Source: Hymenoscyphus infarciens (Eukaryota; Ascomycota; Leotiomycetes; Helotiales; Helotiaceae). From it: a stretch of DNA of 22,250 bases. How positions within the stretch are numbered: position 1 is the first letter of the stretch; every line of letters starts with the position of its first letter. Position numbers and translations under genes: made by a program. Location of the stretch: contig LLCB01000565.1 of assembly GCA_001414345.1 (NCBI GenBank), positions 1 to 22,250 on the forward strand, given 5' to 3'. Positions 9,749 through 18,692 of the stretch are shown piece after piece. Below the pieces are notes generated by a model that saw only the letters and a program-made list of their open reading frames with translations, had not been told where the DNA came from and searched no databases.

Positions 9749-11044
9749 TTCGTTGAATTTGTAGTGATGTGTGAAGGGGAAAAGGCAGAGATCTGGTTAT
9801 ACAATCAGTAGGTAGGTACTCCAAGGGCTTCCAGGTTATTGCGATTCCGCTCTCACATGCCTCGCTAAGGGATATGGTTCGGATGGTGGCGCTTCTGCAG
9901 GAGACAACGGTTTTGAACTTAGCGAACCTTCAGATGAAGCTATTTTGGAGTTGGGAAGACGAATGAAGTGGGAAAAGTTTGGGAGGAGATAGTTGTAAAG
10001 AGAATGAGGGGGAGGAACAGGATCAAAAGGCCAAACCGCCAGACACAAAGAAAGAGGTGTGTAGGGCTATGCCTGATTCACGGTCCGAGAACGGTGTGAA
10101 TCTGTGGGCTCTTATCGGTACCTGGTACCTACCTAGGTAGTACCCAGGACACGACTGACTGCAAAACGACAGGTGGAGGGGAAAGCAGCTCACTGCTGCG
10201 CATGTATTATTGGATTAGGGGTCTTCCATTCAATGCTGCTATGGAGCTGCAACCGTGCAACCGCATCACATACCTCCTGAGAGCCGTTGGTGATAAATAC
10301 CCGCCGTTCGTTGAACCTTCATGAAATGTGTCAAGGAAAGGCAGTCAGCGTATTATATCGATGAGATGACCAGATGCATTGGGTCATGCGGGGAGGTTGG
10401 CATGAATTCTGTTCTGTACACCCGGTGGCATTTGTCTTTCCAGGCCAAAAGAGGAAAGGGAATCCTGAAATTGATCGGGAGTCCCGACAATAACCCAGAG
10501 CGAACTTAACGCATAGTAAAGTGGGAGACGTGGCTGCCACAAAATAAGAAGACTTCAACCCAGTGTCGATGGGAATTGGGAATTGGTTTTTCGATTGGAA
10601 GCATTCCGGCTACTAGTATCATTTTTATATCAGAAATCATAAGCGCTCTGGATTGCTGTCTAATCTTTGTCCTACCCTACCTTCCATTGGAGAATTAAAG
10701 AATTCACGATGACGTCCTTGTACGCTAGTGAGGTGGGTCTCCCGAGGGCCCCTCTCCAGATAATGTGATTGGCCTGCTTTTACAAGCCTCAAATACCTCC
10801 AGCTAGCTCCAACAATCTGGAGCTCTTATCGCTGTCTGGTGTCTTCTCCATTTCTAAACCTTCCAGCTCTCCCTCGCACGGCAACACTGAAGCCACTTTT
10901 CTTTTGTGAAATACTCAACTCTTGAGCATATCAATCGCCAGCACGACTGCCTTGAGCACGCTGATTCAGCTGTTGTTATCGACCTTGCTTTACTATCGCC
11001 AATTGCCAAAGTCAATCGCACCCCCCCCTCACCAAGTCGCAAAG
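9749..11044. promoter_or_regulatory. Shared upstream region of the dehydrogenase and the GS-like gene
   Basis: This 1.3 kb region lies between two divergently transcribed genes. It holds the palindromic cluster at 10117-10145, scattered GATAA/TTATC words (10112, 10292, 10759, 10826, 10976) at about the number chance would give, and pyrimidine-rich DNA before the GS-like ATG, including C8 at about 11022-11030. The open frames at 10321-10558 and 9836-10048 look random. The frame of the GS-like gene stays open upstream to 10922 but contains no ATG before 11045. Confidence 0.45.
10117..10145. repeat. Palindromic GGTACC / CTACCTAGGTAG cluster
   Basis: GGTACC occurs at 10117-10122 and again at 10124-10129, running into the perfect 12-nt palindrome CTACCTAGGTAG at 10129-10140, which is followed by TACCC. 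The outer arms are also nearly complementary. It lies about 370 nt from the dehydrogenase ATG and about 900 nt from the GS-like ATG. Two-fold symmetry would suit a dimeric transcription factor, but no specific factor can be named. Confidence 0.5.
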
Positions 11045-12662
11045 ATGCCGGACAGCGAGGAAACTGAGATAACCATCAAATCCCTTCCAAAACTTCTCGA
11101 AAATGACACCAAGGTCAAGCTCGCAGGAATCGATGTGGATGGAATTTTGCGCGGCAAATTGGTCTCCAAGAAGAAATTCTTAGGTATCGCAAAGGAGGGC
11201 TTTGGATTTTGCTCTGTCATCTTTGGGTGGGATATGCATGATCAGACATACTTTCGAGAATTAAAGATTAGTAATGCCGAAAATGGTTACCATGATATTA
11301 TCGCCATTCCAGATCTGCAGAGCTTCCGAAGAATTCCTTGGGAAGATGATGTACCTTTCTTCCTGGTCAGTTTTTTTGACCCGGATTCCCAAGAACCTGT
11401 CAGTGTATGCCCTAGAGGTCTTTTAAAGACAGCGTTGGAAAAGTTACAGGCAAAGGGTCTCGGCGCAATGGCTGGAGGTAAGCAATTTTGGTGCCCAATC
11501 TGTGAACATCACTAACAGGAAACACAGCGGAATACGAATTCTTCCAATTCAAAGCCCCAGCCAGCAACTCGGAAGCCCCAATCGGCGAAAGAAACAACTC
11601 TTCGACAGCAACCTTCCTACGAGAAAACCCAGTCGATTCTTTACCATCATTGACTGAAGGCATGTTTGGTTATAGTTTGACTCGACCGGTACACAATAAG
11701 GACTATTACTATGGCATTTTTGATGCATGCGAGAAATTCAATTGTGGAATTGAAGGATGGCATACGGAAAGTGGACCAGGTGTCTTTGAGGCTGCATTAT
11801 CTTTTGGAGAAATTCAGCAGATGGCTGATAAAGCAAGCTTGTTCAAGTACGTGGTATCCCCGAGTAACTGAACGAAACTAATTATTGGAAAGGTATGTGG
11901 TGAAATCGGTCGCAACACAATATGGAATCACTCCATGCTTCATGGCCAAACCCCGACAAGGTCTACCAGGAAACAGTGGGCATATGCACATTTCAATCGT
12001 TGATAAAGATGGGAAGAATCTCTTCTTCAGGGAAAAGAAAGACACCGATGCGCAATGGAAAGATATCGAAAATTTATCGGATATGGGCAGACATTTCTTG
12101 GCTGGTCTATTGGAAGGACTCCCAGATGTGATGCCTTTGGTTGCACCTACTGTGAACTCTTACAAACGTTTGGTCGAGAACTTTTGGGCACCAGTCACGG
12201 TCTCGTGGGGATTGGAACACCGTGCAGCATCTATTCGATTGATCGCACCGCCTACTTCAAAACCAGGAGCTACTCGATTCGAGATTCGTGTTCCTGGAGC
12301 AGATGCAAATCCATTTTACGTCCTCTCCGCCATTCTAGCATTGGGATGGAGAGGTGTTGAGAAGAAGCTAGAGATCCAACAACCTCCACTCGGAAAGGGT
12401 CAAGATGTCGGTGGCAAAGCTGACCCTGGAGTACGGCTGGCAAAAAGTTTGAAAGAGGCGACTGAACGATTTGCGCGACCAGAAAGTGTAGCACGTGAAG
12501 TCTTCGGTGATGAATTCGTGGACCATTACGCTGGAACTAGAGAACACGAGATCCGATTGTGGGATGAGGCCGTGACAGACTGGTATGTTTCCCCCGAATT
12601 TATTTTCTTACTGATTCTAACTTTGTCTTAGGGAGGTCAAAAGATACATCGAGACCGTCTGA
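11045..12662 (+). CDS. Glutamine-synthetase-like gamma-glutamyl ligase
   Basis: It belongs to the type I (bacterial-type) glutamine synthetase superfamily, whose members join the gamma-carboxyl of glutamate to ammonia or an amine using ATP. Exons are 11045-11477, 11528-11846, 11893-12582 and 12632-12662, sum 1473 nt, 490 aa; introns are 50, 46 and 49 nt. The second intron uses GTACGT at 11847. The protein opens its first domain with GIDVDGILRGK. The catalytic domain shows AEYEFF, E225 and E232 in GWHTESGPGVFE, H281 in NSGHMHIS, NSYKR, EHRAASIR and RFEIRVPGADANPFY, so the metal and nucleotide ligands appear intact. The N-terminus resembles the gamma-glutamylpolyamine synthetase (PuuA/GlnA3) branch more than the fungal housekeeping enzyme, so an amine may be the substrate; that is inference. 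The first ATG in frame is 11045. Confidence 0.93.
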
Positions 12663-13547
12663 TGACGATAAGATCTTAGCTGAAGAGTTTTTCCAAGCCA
12701 CGGGAAACTATGTACTCTTAGTTGTTCTAGATTTTCCGACGTCATTGCGTGTATATCTAGCATATTTAGTTAGACTTTGTCGACAACGACGATACTTACG
12801 ATCTTCGCTTTTCTATTCCACCGACGCGCAATTGAAATTTTGAAACGTATCTCGATTTGAGAATTGCCTATAAAAATGTAGGGCGGCTATTTGCCATCCC
12901 GCTCCAGCCTCCGGATGGCTTTTGGTCCGGGCATCACGCTGGATCACGTTAGTGCTGATCTCTTATGATGGAATGATACTAGGCTCAATCTTAAAGTTAA
13001 GCTTGAACTACATTGGAAAGTATCTTCCCGATCGGTACTTCATGCTCGAACAGTTCTCAGCCTCTATCGCCATAAAAATAAAGGCGGCAGTCGATAATAC
13101 CTGCTTCGTTGTTTGAAAGTAGCTAGAACGAGAAGTACTTTACATTGCGAGAGATATTTACTGCCGCTTTTATTCGCGAGCCTCTTTATGGTATGTGGGT
13201 ATGCGGCAGATCCGCACGGGAGACTCGGGATATAGCTTGATGTACAGTTGACTCCTAGCTTTTACAACGACATCGTTCCTGGGCGATCTTTGTTGAGAGC
13301 CGGATGCTTCTATCATCGTCACGGAGTTGCGGACGCCACTTTGTATTACGCGGTGATAGGAGGATTTTCGCTGCTAAAGCTCTGGAATGGCCGTCATCAA
13401 GGGGACCCACAGCCACTGCCGAAAATCTAAGACTATAATCGGCCTCTTATATCAATCATGTTTTCCCATGCGATGCAGAGTTGATTCTCGCCCGCAGTTC
13501 TCTCGTTCTACAGCATTCTTATCCCAAGAATTCTACCTCACCTCACG
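12663..13547. other. Intergenic: GS-like 3' flank and rds1-type promoter
   Basis: The open frames at 12922-13116 and 13248-13430 have no recognisable domain, and the second begins at a non-ATG codon. One AGGGG word (stress-response-element-like) is at 13400-13404. A TTATAT patch at about 13447-13452 lies about 100 nt before the ATG at 13548, a plausible TATA position. The last 50 nt are pyrimidine-rich, as is common in the 5' leaders of highly expressed fungal genes. Confidence 0.45.
13447..13452 (+). promoter_or_regulatory. TATA-like word upstream of the rds1-type gene
   Basis: TTATAT lies about 100 nt ahead of the start codon, a usual distance for a TATA element in a filamentous fungus. 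This rests on position and composition only. Confidence 0.3.
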
Positions 13548-14656
13548 ATGCGTTATTCTACTATCACTGCCCTCCTTTCTGGAGCCAGTCTTGTTTCGGC
13601 CTTTCCCTCTGTGAAGAGACAAGACGCCGGAAATAGCACCACAAACAGCACTACTGCTGTTGACTTTGCGGCACCACCAGGAGGAGATGCTACCATTCTC
13701 AACTATGCTCTTACCCTCGAATATCTCGAGAGAAAGTTTTACCAAGAGGGATTGAACAACTTCACCCAAGCTCAATTCATTGCTGCTGGTTTCCCGGATC
13801 CATTCTATGCAAACTTGCAAGAGATTTATGCCGATGAACAGGTCAGTTTTTTTGAAATTTAAATGTAATCAAACTAACAAGAATTCAGACTCACGTCTCC
13901 TTCCTCTCCACTGCTCTCACCGCCGCAGGAGCTACTCCAGTTTCCGAGGCCACATATGCATTTGGAGTCACAGACGTCAAATCATTCGTCGGACTCTCAT
14001 CTGTCCTTGAGGGTGTTGGTGTTTCGGCATATCTTGGTGCTGCTGCTGCCATCGTCAACAAGCAATATCTCACCGTTGCTGGTTCCATTTTGACCGTTGA
14101 GTCTCGTCACAGCTCTTACATCAGAGCTTCCCTAAAGCAATCTCCATTCCCCAAAGCCTTTGATACTCCTCTTGACTTCAACCAAGTCTACTCTCTCGCC
14201 GCTCAATTTATCACCGGATTTGCCCCAGCAGATGGTCCCCTCCCATTCAAGGCTTTCCCACCACTCGCTGTTTCTGCACCAAAGACCACCGCTGGTTCCC
14301 CAGTCACTTTCACCGGTGCTCAATCCAAGGCTGTCAACTCCAGTCTCATCACAGCTGATACTCCAATCTACGCTGTTTTCTTCTCTGGTCTCGATACTTA
14401 TTACGCCCCAACTACGCCATCTGGTGGTGATTTGAGCGCGAGCATCCCAGCAGGTGGCAACTCTACTCTTCCAGCTACCGGACAGGTTTACGTTGTTCTT
14501 TCCACTGCCGACGGTGCTAATTCTACTGTTTCCGACGAGAATACTATCTCAGGTGTTGGCATTCTTGAGATTGGAAACTCAACCAGCTCAAGTCATTCAA
14601 TGGACTCGGGTAAATCTGCTTACTCCAAGAACAAAAATGCTTACCAGACTTCTTAA
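13548..14656 (+). CDS. rds1: Secreted ferritin-like protein, Rds1 type
   Basis: Two exons, 13548-13841 and 13889-14656, joined across a 47-nt intron (GTCAGT donor, ACTAAC branch, TTCAG acceptor) give 353 aa. Residues 1-18 form a signal peptide ending VSA, and a Lys-Arg pair at 23-24 is a likely Kex2 site. After an Asn/Ser/Thr-rich stretch with N-glycosylation sequons comes a ferritin-like helical domain (about 45-195) with the helix [12 protein letters not shown] and, later, [14 protein letters not shown]. The rest is a Ser/Thr/Pro-rich beta-type tail. This layout matches the Rds1 / ferritin-2 family, whose fission-yeast member responds to nutrients and stress. Whether metal is bound is unknown; these proteins do not form classical ferritin shells as far as is known. 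I see no GPI signal at the C-terminus. Confidence 0.9.
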
Positions 14657-15026
14657 GTTGTTGGGAGAAGGCTTGATGGCTACATGAATATATGGCATGG
14701 AAATTGGAAAAGCGGTTTTGCTCTAGAATGTACTACAGTACATAATATATAATGATGATTGAGGAAGTTGAATATAGACGGGTCTAGTGTGCATTCTGAA
14801 ACACATCTTTTGATAATGATTCGGTGATCTGCCTCGAGGCTTGAGTAGTAGATTTATATTGGCGGGGAAATCAACCCCGCAATCCAAAAAGCCCGAGGCT
14901 TCGCCATGCGTTCTGGAGATTGGATTGCTCTGGATTTAAACCTCACTTCGACGTCCCATCACAAAACACATCAACTGACAATGATAAACTATCATAAGCC
15001 TAGTAATATAGTCGGAAAAGGGGGCT

Positions 15027-15829
15027 CTATTCAAGATATTTCGACCACGGCGTCCAAGACGTTGAACCTGGCTCTATGAGGCGTGAAATACGAGCTATTC
15101 TGATACTAACAATTAGCACGAAACCCAGCCCTCCAACAAAAGCTCCCCTCACCAAACCATCCCTCCCCCAATACCCCTCAAAAATGCCCTGCCCCGCCCC
15201 GCCCCGCCCCGCCTTCGATTTCACACCCCACGCCCCAGCAATCCTCAAATACCGCCATCTAAGCTGGGGCGCCTCGGAAATCCTCACAGCCCTCCGTCTC
15301 GCACCTACGAAATGGACGCTCAACCGGTGGGCCGTGGCTAGCGAGGAATAGTCCCGACACCGACACCACAAAAATACCGGTTGATGAAAGATACTGCGCT
15401 TCTGGGGGCTGTGGGTCGGGAGTTTAGAATGTGGGTGGGGATGTTGGTATGAGGCTGTTGAAGCCTTGAAGGTGCTGAGACATAGGGAGGGGTTGTTGTT
15501 TAGGAGACGAGGGGGAGGAAGATTAGGGGGGTGAGGATGGAGGAGGAGAAGGGGTTGCGATGTGGGAAATAAACGAGCTGCATGTTGCACTACATTGCCC
15601 TTGATTGGGTGCGGTCTTGAAAATAGAGAACCAGAGCCGTTGAGCGAGATCTTTGGGCATCTTTGGGAACCATGAGCAACTCGGATTTCATAACCAAATC
15701 GCTCGAGATATATTCAAACAACCATGTCGATTGGGTTGCTGAAAAACAAGCCCGTGGAATGGCTTGATAAGGTAGAAATACACTTGGACATTTTGGAAAG
15801 GTAAGCTTCTTGAATCTTTCGCGAAGCAA
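15027..15829 (-). pseudogene. Possible decayed coding region, family not recognised
   Basis: Two adjoining open frames on the minus strand (15829-15590 and 15590-15027) abut at an ATG/stop overlap. Within them are hydrophobic stretches, for example RGAFVGGLGFVLIVSIRIA near 15150-15090, that could be membrane segments. The upstream parts are Pro/His-rich and do not look like folded protein, and a GC pentamer repeat runs through the middle. It may be a relic of a membrane-protein gene, an unspliced gene I cannot assemble, or chance. Confidence is low. Confidence 0.15.
15191..15213. repeat. GCCCC pentamer microsatellite
   Basis: The unit GCCCC repeats about 4.6 times. It is a short GC-rich microsatellite, liable to slippage. 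Confidence 0.8.
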
Positions 15830-16134
15830 ACCATATTTCTTTAATAGATAAATGAGACTTGGGGGTTAGATTATTGCTTCGGTTGTCAGGCAAGAAACAG
15901 TAAATAGCCGAGTGGATTGGACCTGTTCATAATTCAAGATACGCTTCAAGGGGCTATTCAGAAATATGGGGGTCTATCAAACATAGAATGAGATAATCCT
16001 ATATGGAAAAAGACATTTCACCTATACACCTCGATGATTCAAATGATCATTTTCTCCTTCACCACAAGGATATCGGGTCCGAAAAAATACCCAGGTGCAC
16101 GTGGTACGGCTACCAGCTATTCAAGAAAGCATGA

Positions 16135-16155
16135 AGTGTCCGTTTGTCGGACACT
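16135..16155. repeat. Perfect 8-bp stem hairpin
   Basis: AGTGTCCG at 16135-16142 and CGGACACT at 16148-16155 are perfect reverse complements around TTTGT. It lies in gene-poor DNA, and no function can be assigned. It is too far from any gene end to be read as a terminator. Confidence 0.55.
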
Positions 16156-16567
16156 GAATCTTGCGATTTCCTTGTGGGTTGCTGCAATAAAAGTTGCCAC
16201 TAGGATACTTACCATAAGTTAGAGACTTCTAGTCTTCTGAGTTTCAGCTACTAGAGAAGAATAAGAGGAAATACGAAGATTTCAATCACCATCTCCCCTT
16301 CAAATTGAGACCTCTCGGCTATTTGTAGCGGGGAAAGTACACCTCGACGAATTGTCAAAAACTTCTTTGGATGACCATCTTTGGACATCATATCAAGTCG
16401 AATATTAACTTGAAAAAGACGCTCATTTGAAGCATATCAAGGGAACAGAGTACCTTCCCGCAACTTGACGAAAATTGAGGATTCTGTAGGAGGCCTCTAG
16501 GGAGAGCTGAAGGCCCAATGTCGAAGCTGCTCCCATAATTAGTACAAGGTCCATTACGGGCCAAGAG

Positions 16568-17203
16568 ATGAATGGCGCTGAAGTGCAATCACGGTTTTTA
16601 TACACGATCCCATTGGCACCACCCGAGATGCTGGCAGCACAGATATTTGGAATCCGAGACAACCGTAGGTTGAACTTGCCACGAGAACCGGGCTCCTTGA
16701 GACCTGGGCGTAGCTCAGGTGCCAATGAGGGCGGAAAAAACAATGAGTACGACCGAAGGTCGCGAAACTCACATGGCAATCCTCTTGAAATGGCTAACTT
16801 GGTTGGGAGACACGCAATCGACTTCTCCAACAATACTATTGCTTAGGGTACTATGAACCGGGATGCGATTGAATTCTTTAACGACACTGTTAATAATATG
16901 TATCGAGTTTATCGAGAACGTTCGCCTCCTCGCTCGTCTCGCTTAGATCGTGACGCCCAAAAGGATGTCACTCGAGCAAGAAGCTGAAGCGCATCACCCA
17001 GACGTGAAATAGAAGGTCCTTTCGGCAATCGCAAAGAATACCAACATGGGAGTTCTCACCGAGGTCATGAGGGTTATCGTAGGCAGAACGGAGGTGAAGG
17101 TCGAGATCGACGAGGAAATCAGAATGGTAACCTGTATGATCAGGACCGGGAAAGAGATCAAGGAGATCAGAGTGACAGCCGAGATGCCCACAGACGCCGA
17201 TAG
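16568..17203 (+). pseudogene. Arg/Asp/Ser-rich reading frame broken by two in-frame stops
   Basis: One frame reads from the ATG at 16568 to a final TAG at 17201-17203 with only two stops inside: TAG at 16844-16846 and TGA at 16985-16987. The pieces keep similar composition across the stops. The first ends in NEYDRRSRNSHGNP and neighbours, the second has YRERSPPRSSRLDRDAQ, and the third is rich in RRQNGGEGRDRRGNQ and DQDRERDQGDQSD. Such RS/RE/RD-rich tails occur in RNA-associated proteins, but no folded domain is visible, so no function is assigned. A stop-containing pseudogene is my first reading. Alternatives are an undetected intron (GT at 16802 to AG at 16846 would remove the first stop but has a poor donor), stop-codon readthrough, or chance; a 136-codon frame also runs on the other strand. 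Confidence 0.4.
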
Positions 17204-17413
17204 GGTCTGAGAGTGGTGGCTATTTCCGGTTTAGAGCTGAGTACGTTTCCTCCATAACTCAACATGTACAGTTAATATTATTCATAGATCTTTGATCATG
17301 GTTATGGGACTACGGGGACTTAGTGCTTTTGCATTGAATTAGAAGCGAAAATGGCCCATCCAGCTTCCCACATTCAACAAGAGAACCATCAACACAACCC
17401 TCTAATTTAATCC

Positions 17414-18158
17414 TCAACCCCTCGCAGATTTCACAAGTTTAAAAAGTAAGAAAGGTGGCCGGTCCCTCGTCCTCGCCCACTCTGGAAACTCCTTCAACTG
17501 TTCCTCGGAAGCTCCCCACTCCTTAAACCCAGCAAGCCCAAATCCAGCTCTAAGCAGGATACCAATATACGTAGAGATCATTCGATGCTGCTTTACCACA
17601 CCCTCCGCAAGCCAATTTGTCACCCTTAGTCCCTCCAGTAACTACCGCTCAAGAAGCCAAACCGAGTTCCCCTCCTCATCCAAAATCCAATCTGGTTTCC
17701 TCGGAGCAGTATATATCGGATGTTCGACCAAAACTATAAAAGCTCCTCCGGGTTCCAGAGACTTGAAAACCTCGGCTACCAGTTCCTCTAATTTGATGAG
17801 GTAATGTAGAGCGAGAGAAGTGAGAAGAACTCCATGTTCCTCTACTGGAAGTTGTAATGCTTCAATTCAAGATCCGCTTGCTCGTATTCAATCCCCACAT
17901 CTTCTGGGGATTCCCGCGCTTTCTCAAGCATATTTCGTGAAAGATCGATTCCTCGAGCTGAAATCGCACCTTTTCTCGTGCCCATCGACAAGCCCATCCA
18001 AAACCATTGCCCAAGTCGAGAAACTTGGTATCAGGAAGTGCTGGTATCCAAGATCGTAATGTAGGCCATTCTGGTGCTGCGGAGAGGCCGTTGATTTGTC
18101 GAGGAAGTAAGATGTACGCTCTGAAGAATTTCGGGTCGTCGTAAACGTTTTGTGCCAT
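17414..18158 (-). pseudogene. Class I SAM-dependent methyltransferase, broken by two frameshifts and a stop
   Basis: The reading starts at 18158 with MAQNVYDDPKFFRAYILLP and runs through APEWPTLRSWIP into motif I, LDLGNGFGW, then CRWARE. Coding resemblance then shifts frame at about 17971-17974 (a run of four A where five would keep frame) and continues as GIDLSRNMLEKARE. It shifts again at about 17861-17870, continuing as LPVEEHG, SLALHYLIKLEELV and PGGAFIVLVEHPIYTAPRKP. An in-frame TAG at 17644-17642 stands where a Tyr is usual, before LLEGLRVTNWLAEGV. The end, ERDRP-like (here RTRDRPPFLL), closes at 17414. Order and motifs match a full-length small-molecule methyltransferase of about 248 residues; the usual Cys of DLGCGFGW is Asn. 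With three lesions it is very unlikely to make a working enzyme. The first lesion, in a homopolymer, could be a sequencing error; the other two are harder to explain that way. Confidence 0.85.
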
Positions 18159-18692
18159 CCCGTGAGATATGGTATTTTGGCAAGTTTCGATTTTTGGCAG
18201 AAAGGTTGGCTATACCTGAAGTATTTCGCTCATATAATTGAGTACACATTCGCTTGGTTGTCGCCGTATGAGTCGAATGGAAAGGTATTGCATCATTTGA
18301 AGGCATTTGACGTATTGTGGAAGGCTTTTGTGTACCAGTCAAGAAGACTGATACAAGTAGCCAATAGCCGGTTTGGGCAAAACAAAACAATCCACCTCGT
18401 GACTCCCCCAAATTCTTCGAGTTAGGGGATTAAAAGTACAGGAGAGAAAATGTCGATAGAGTTTTGATCTTAGTCATATTTTTCAGAGCTAATTACGAAA
18501 ACGGCTACGAGAAAATAATACCAGGACTGCGAAAGGTTCTTCTAAATCACTTGAATATTACATTATTTGAACATGCCCGAAATATCCATCACCCACTTTC
18601 CCTTCTCGCGTAAAGCCCTCTCCCAACCATATCAAACCTCTTAAGATAACTCCATCCTCATCTGAATTATATACACGCATTAACCCGTTTAT
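18159..18692. other. Intergenic: upstream of the methyltransferase relic and 3' flank of the FAS1 gene
   Basis: A 91-codon frame at 18150-18425 on the plus strand and a 126-codon frame on the minus strand overlap each other and show no domain. The sequence from about 18425 to 18692 is AT-rich, ordinary 3' flank for the fasciclin gene, which ends at 18693. Confidence 0.5.

Larger units (their letters stand above)
14657..16567. other. Gene-poor interval, possibly with relics
   Basis: Nearly 2 kb without an intact gene that I can support. On the minus strand, 15829-15027 carries overlapping open frames (79 and 187 codons) and other-frame pieces that look membrane-like, but stops interrupt each of them. 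A possible intron in that stretch (GTGAGG donor, GTGCTAAT branch, TTAG acceptor) would lead into a short C-terminus. None of this matches a family I recognise. Two local features are listed separately: a GC pentamer repeat and a small hairpin. Confidence 0.45.

Noticed and set aside
10112..10980. Five HGATAR (GATA-factor) sites between the dehydrogenase and the GS-like gene
   Set aside because: About four such sites are expected by chance in 1.3 kb on two strands, so the number is no evidence of nitrogen control, although the gene type would fit it.
10922..11044. Upstream extension of the GS-like frame with a hydrophobic, signal-like stretch
   Set aside because: The frame opens at TTG and has no ATG before 11045, so it is most likely 5' leader.
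15076..15351. 91-codon Pro-rich frame on the plus strand
   Set aside because: Its composition comes from the C-rich strand and the GCCCC microsatellite; no domain and no flanking exons.
16423..16833. 136-codon open frame on the minus strand
   Set aside because: No start context, domain or splice partner recognised; it overlaps the plus-strand charged frame, which has more protein-like composition. It is not excluded.
16994..17191. Hydrophobic 65-codon minus-strand frame
   Set aside because: It is the antisense shadow of the Arg/Asp/Gln-rich plus-strand codons, which naturally reads as hydrophobic residues in reverse.
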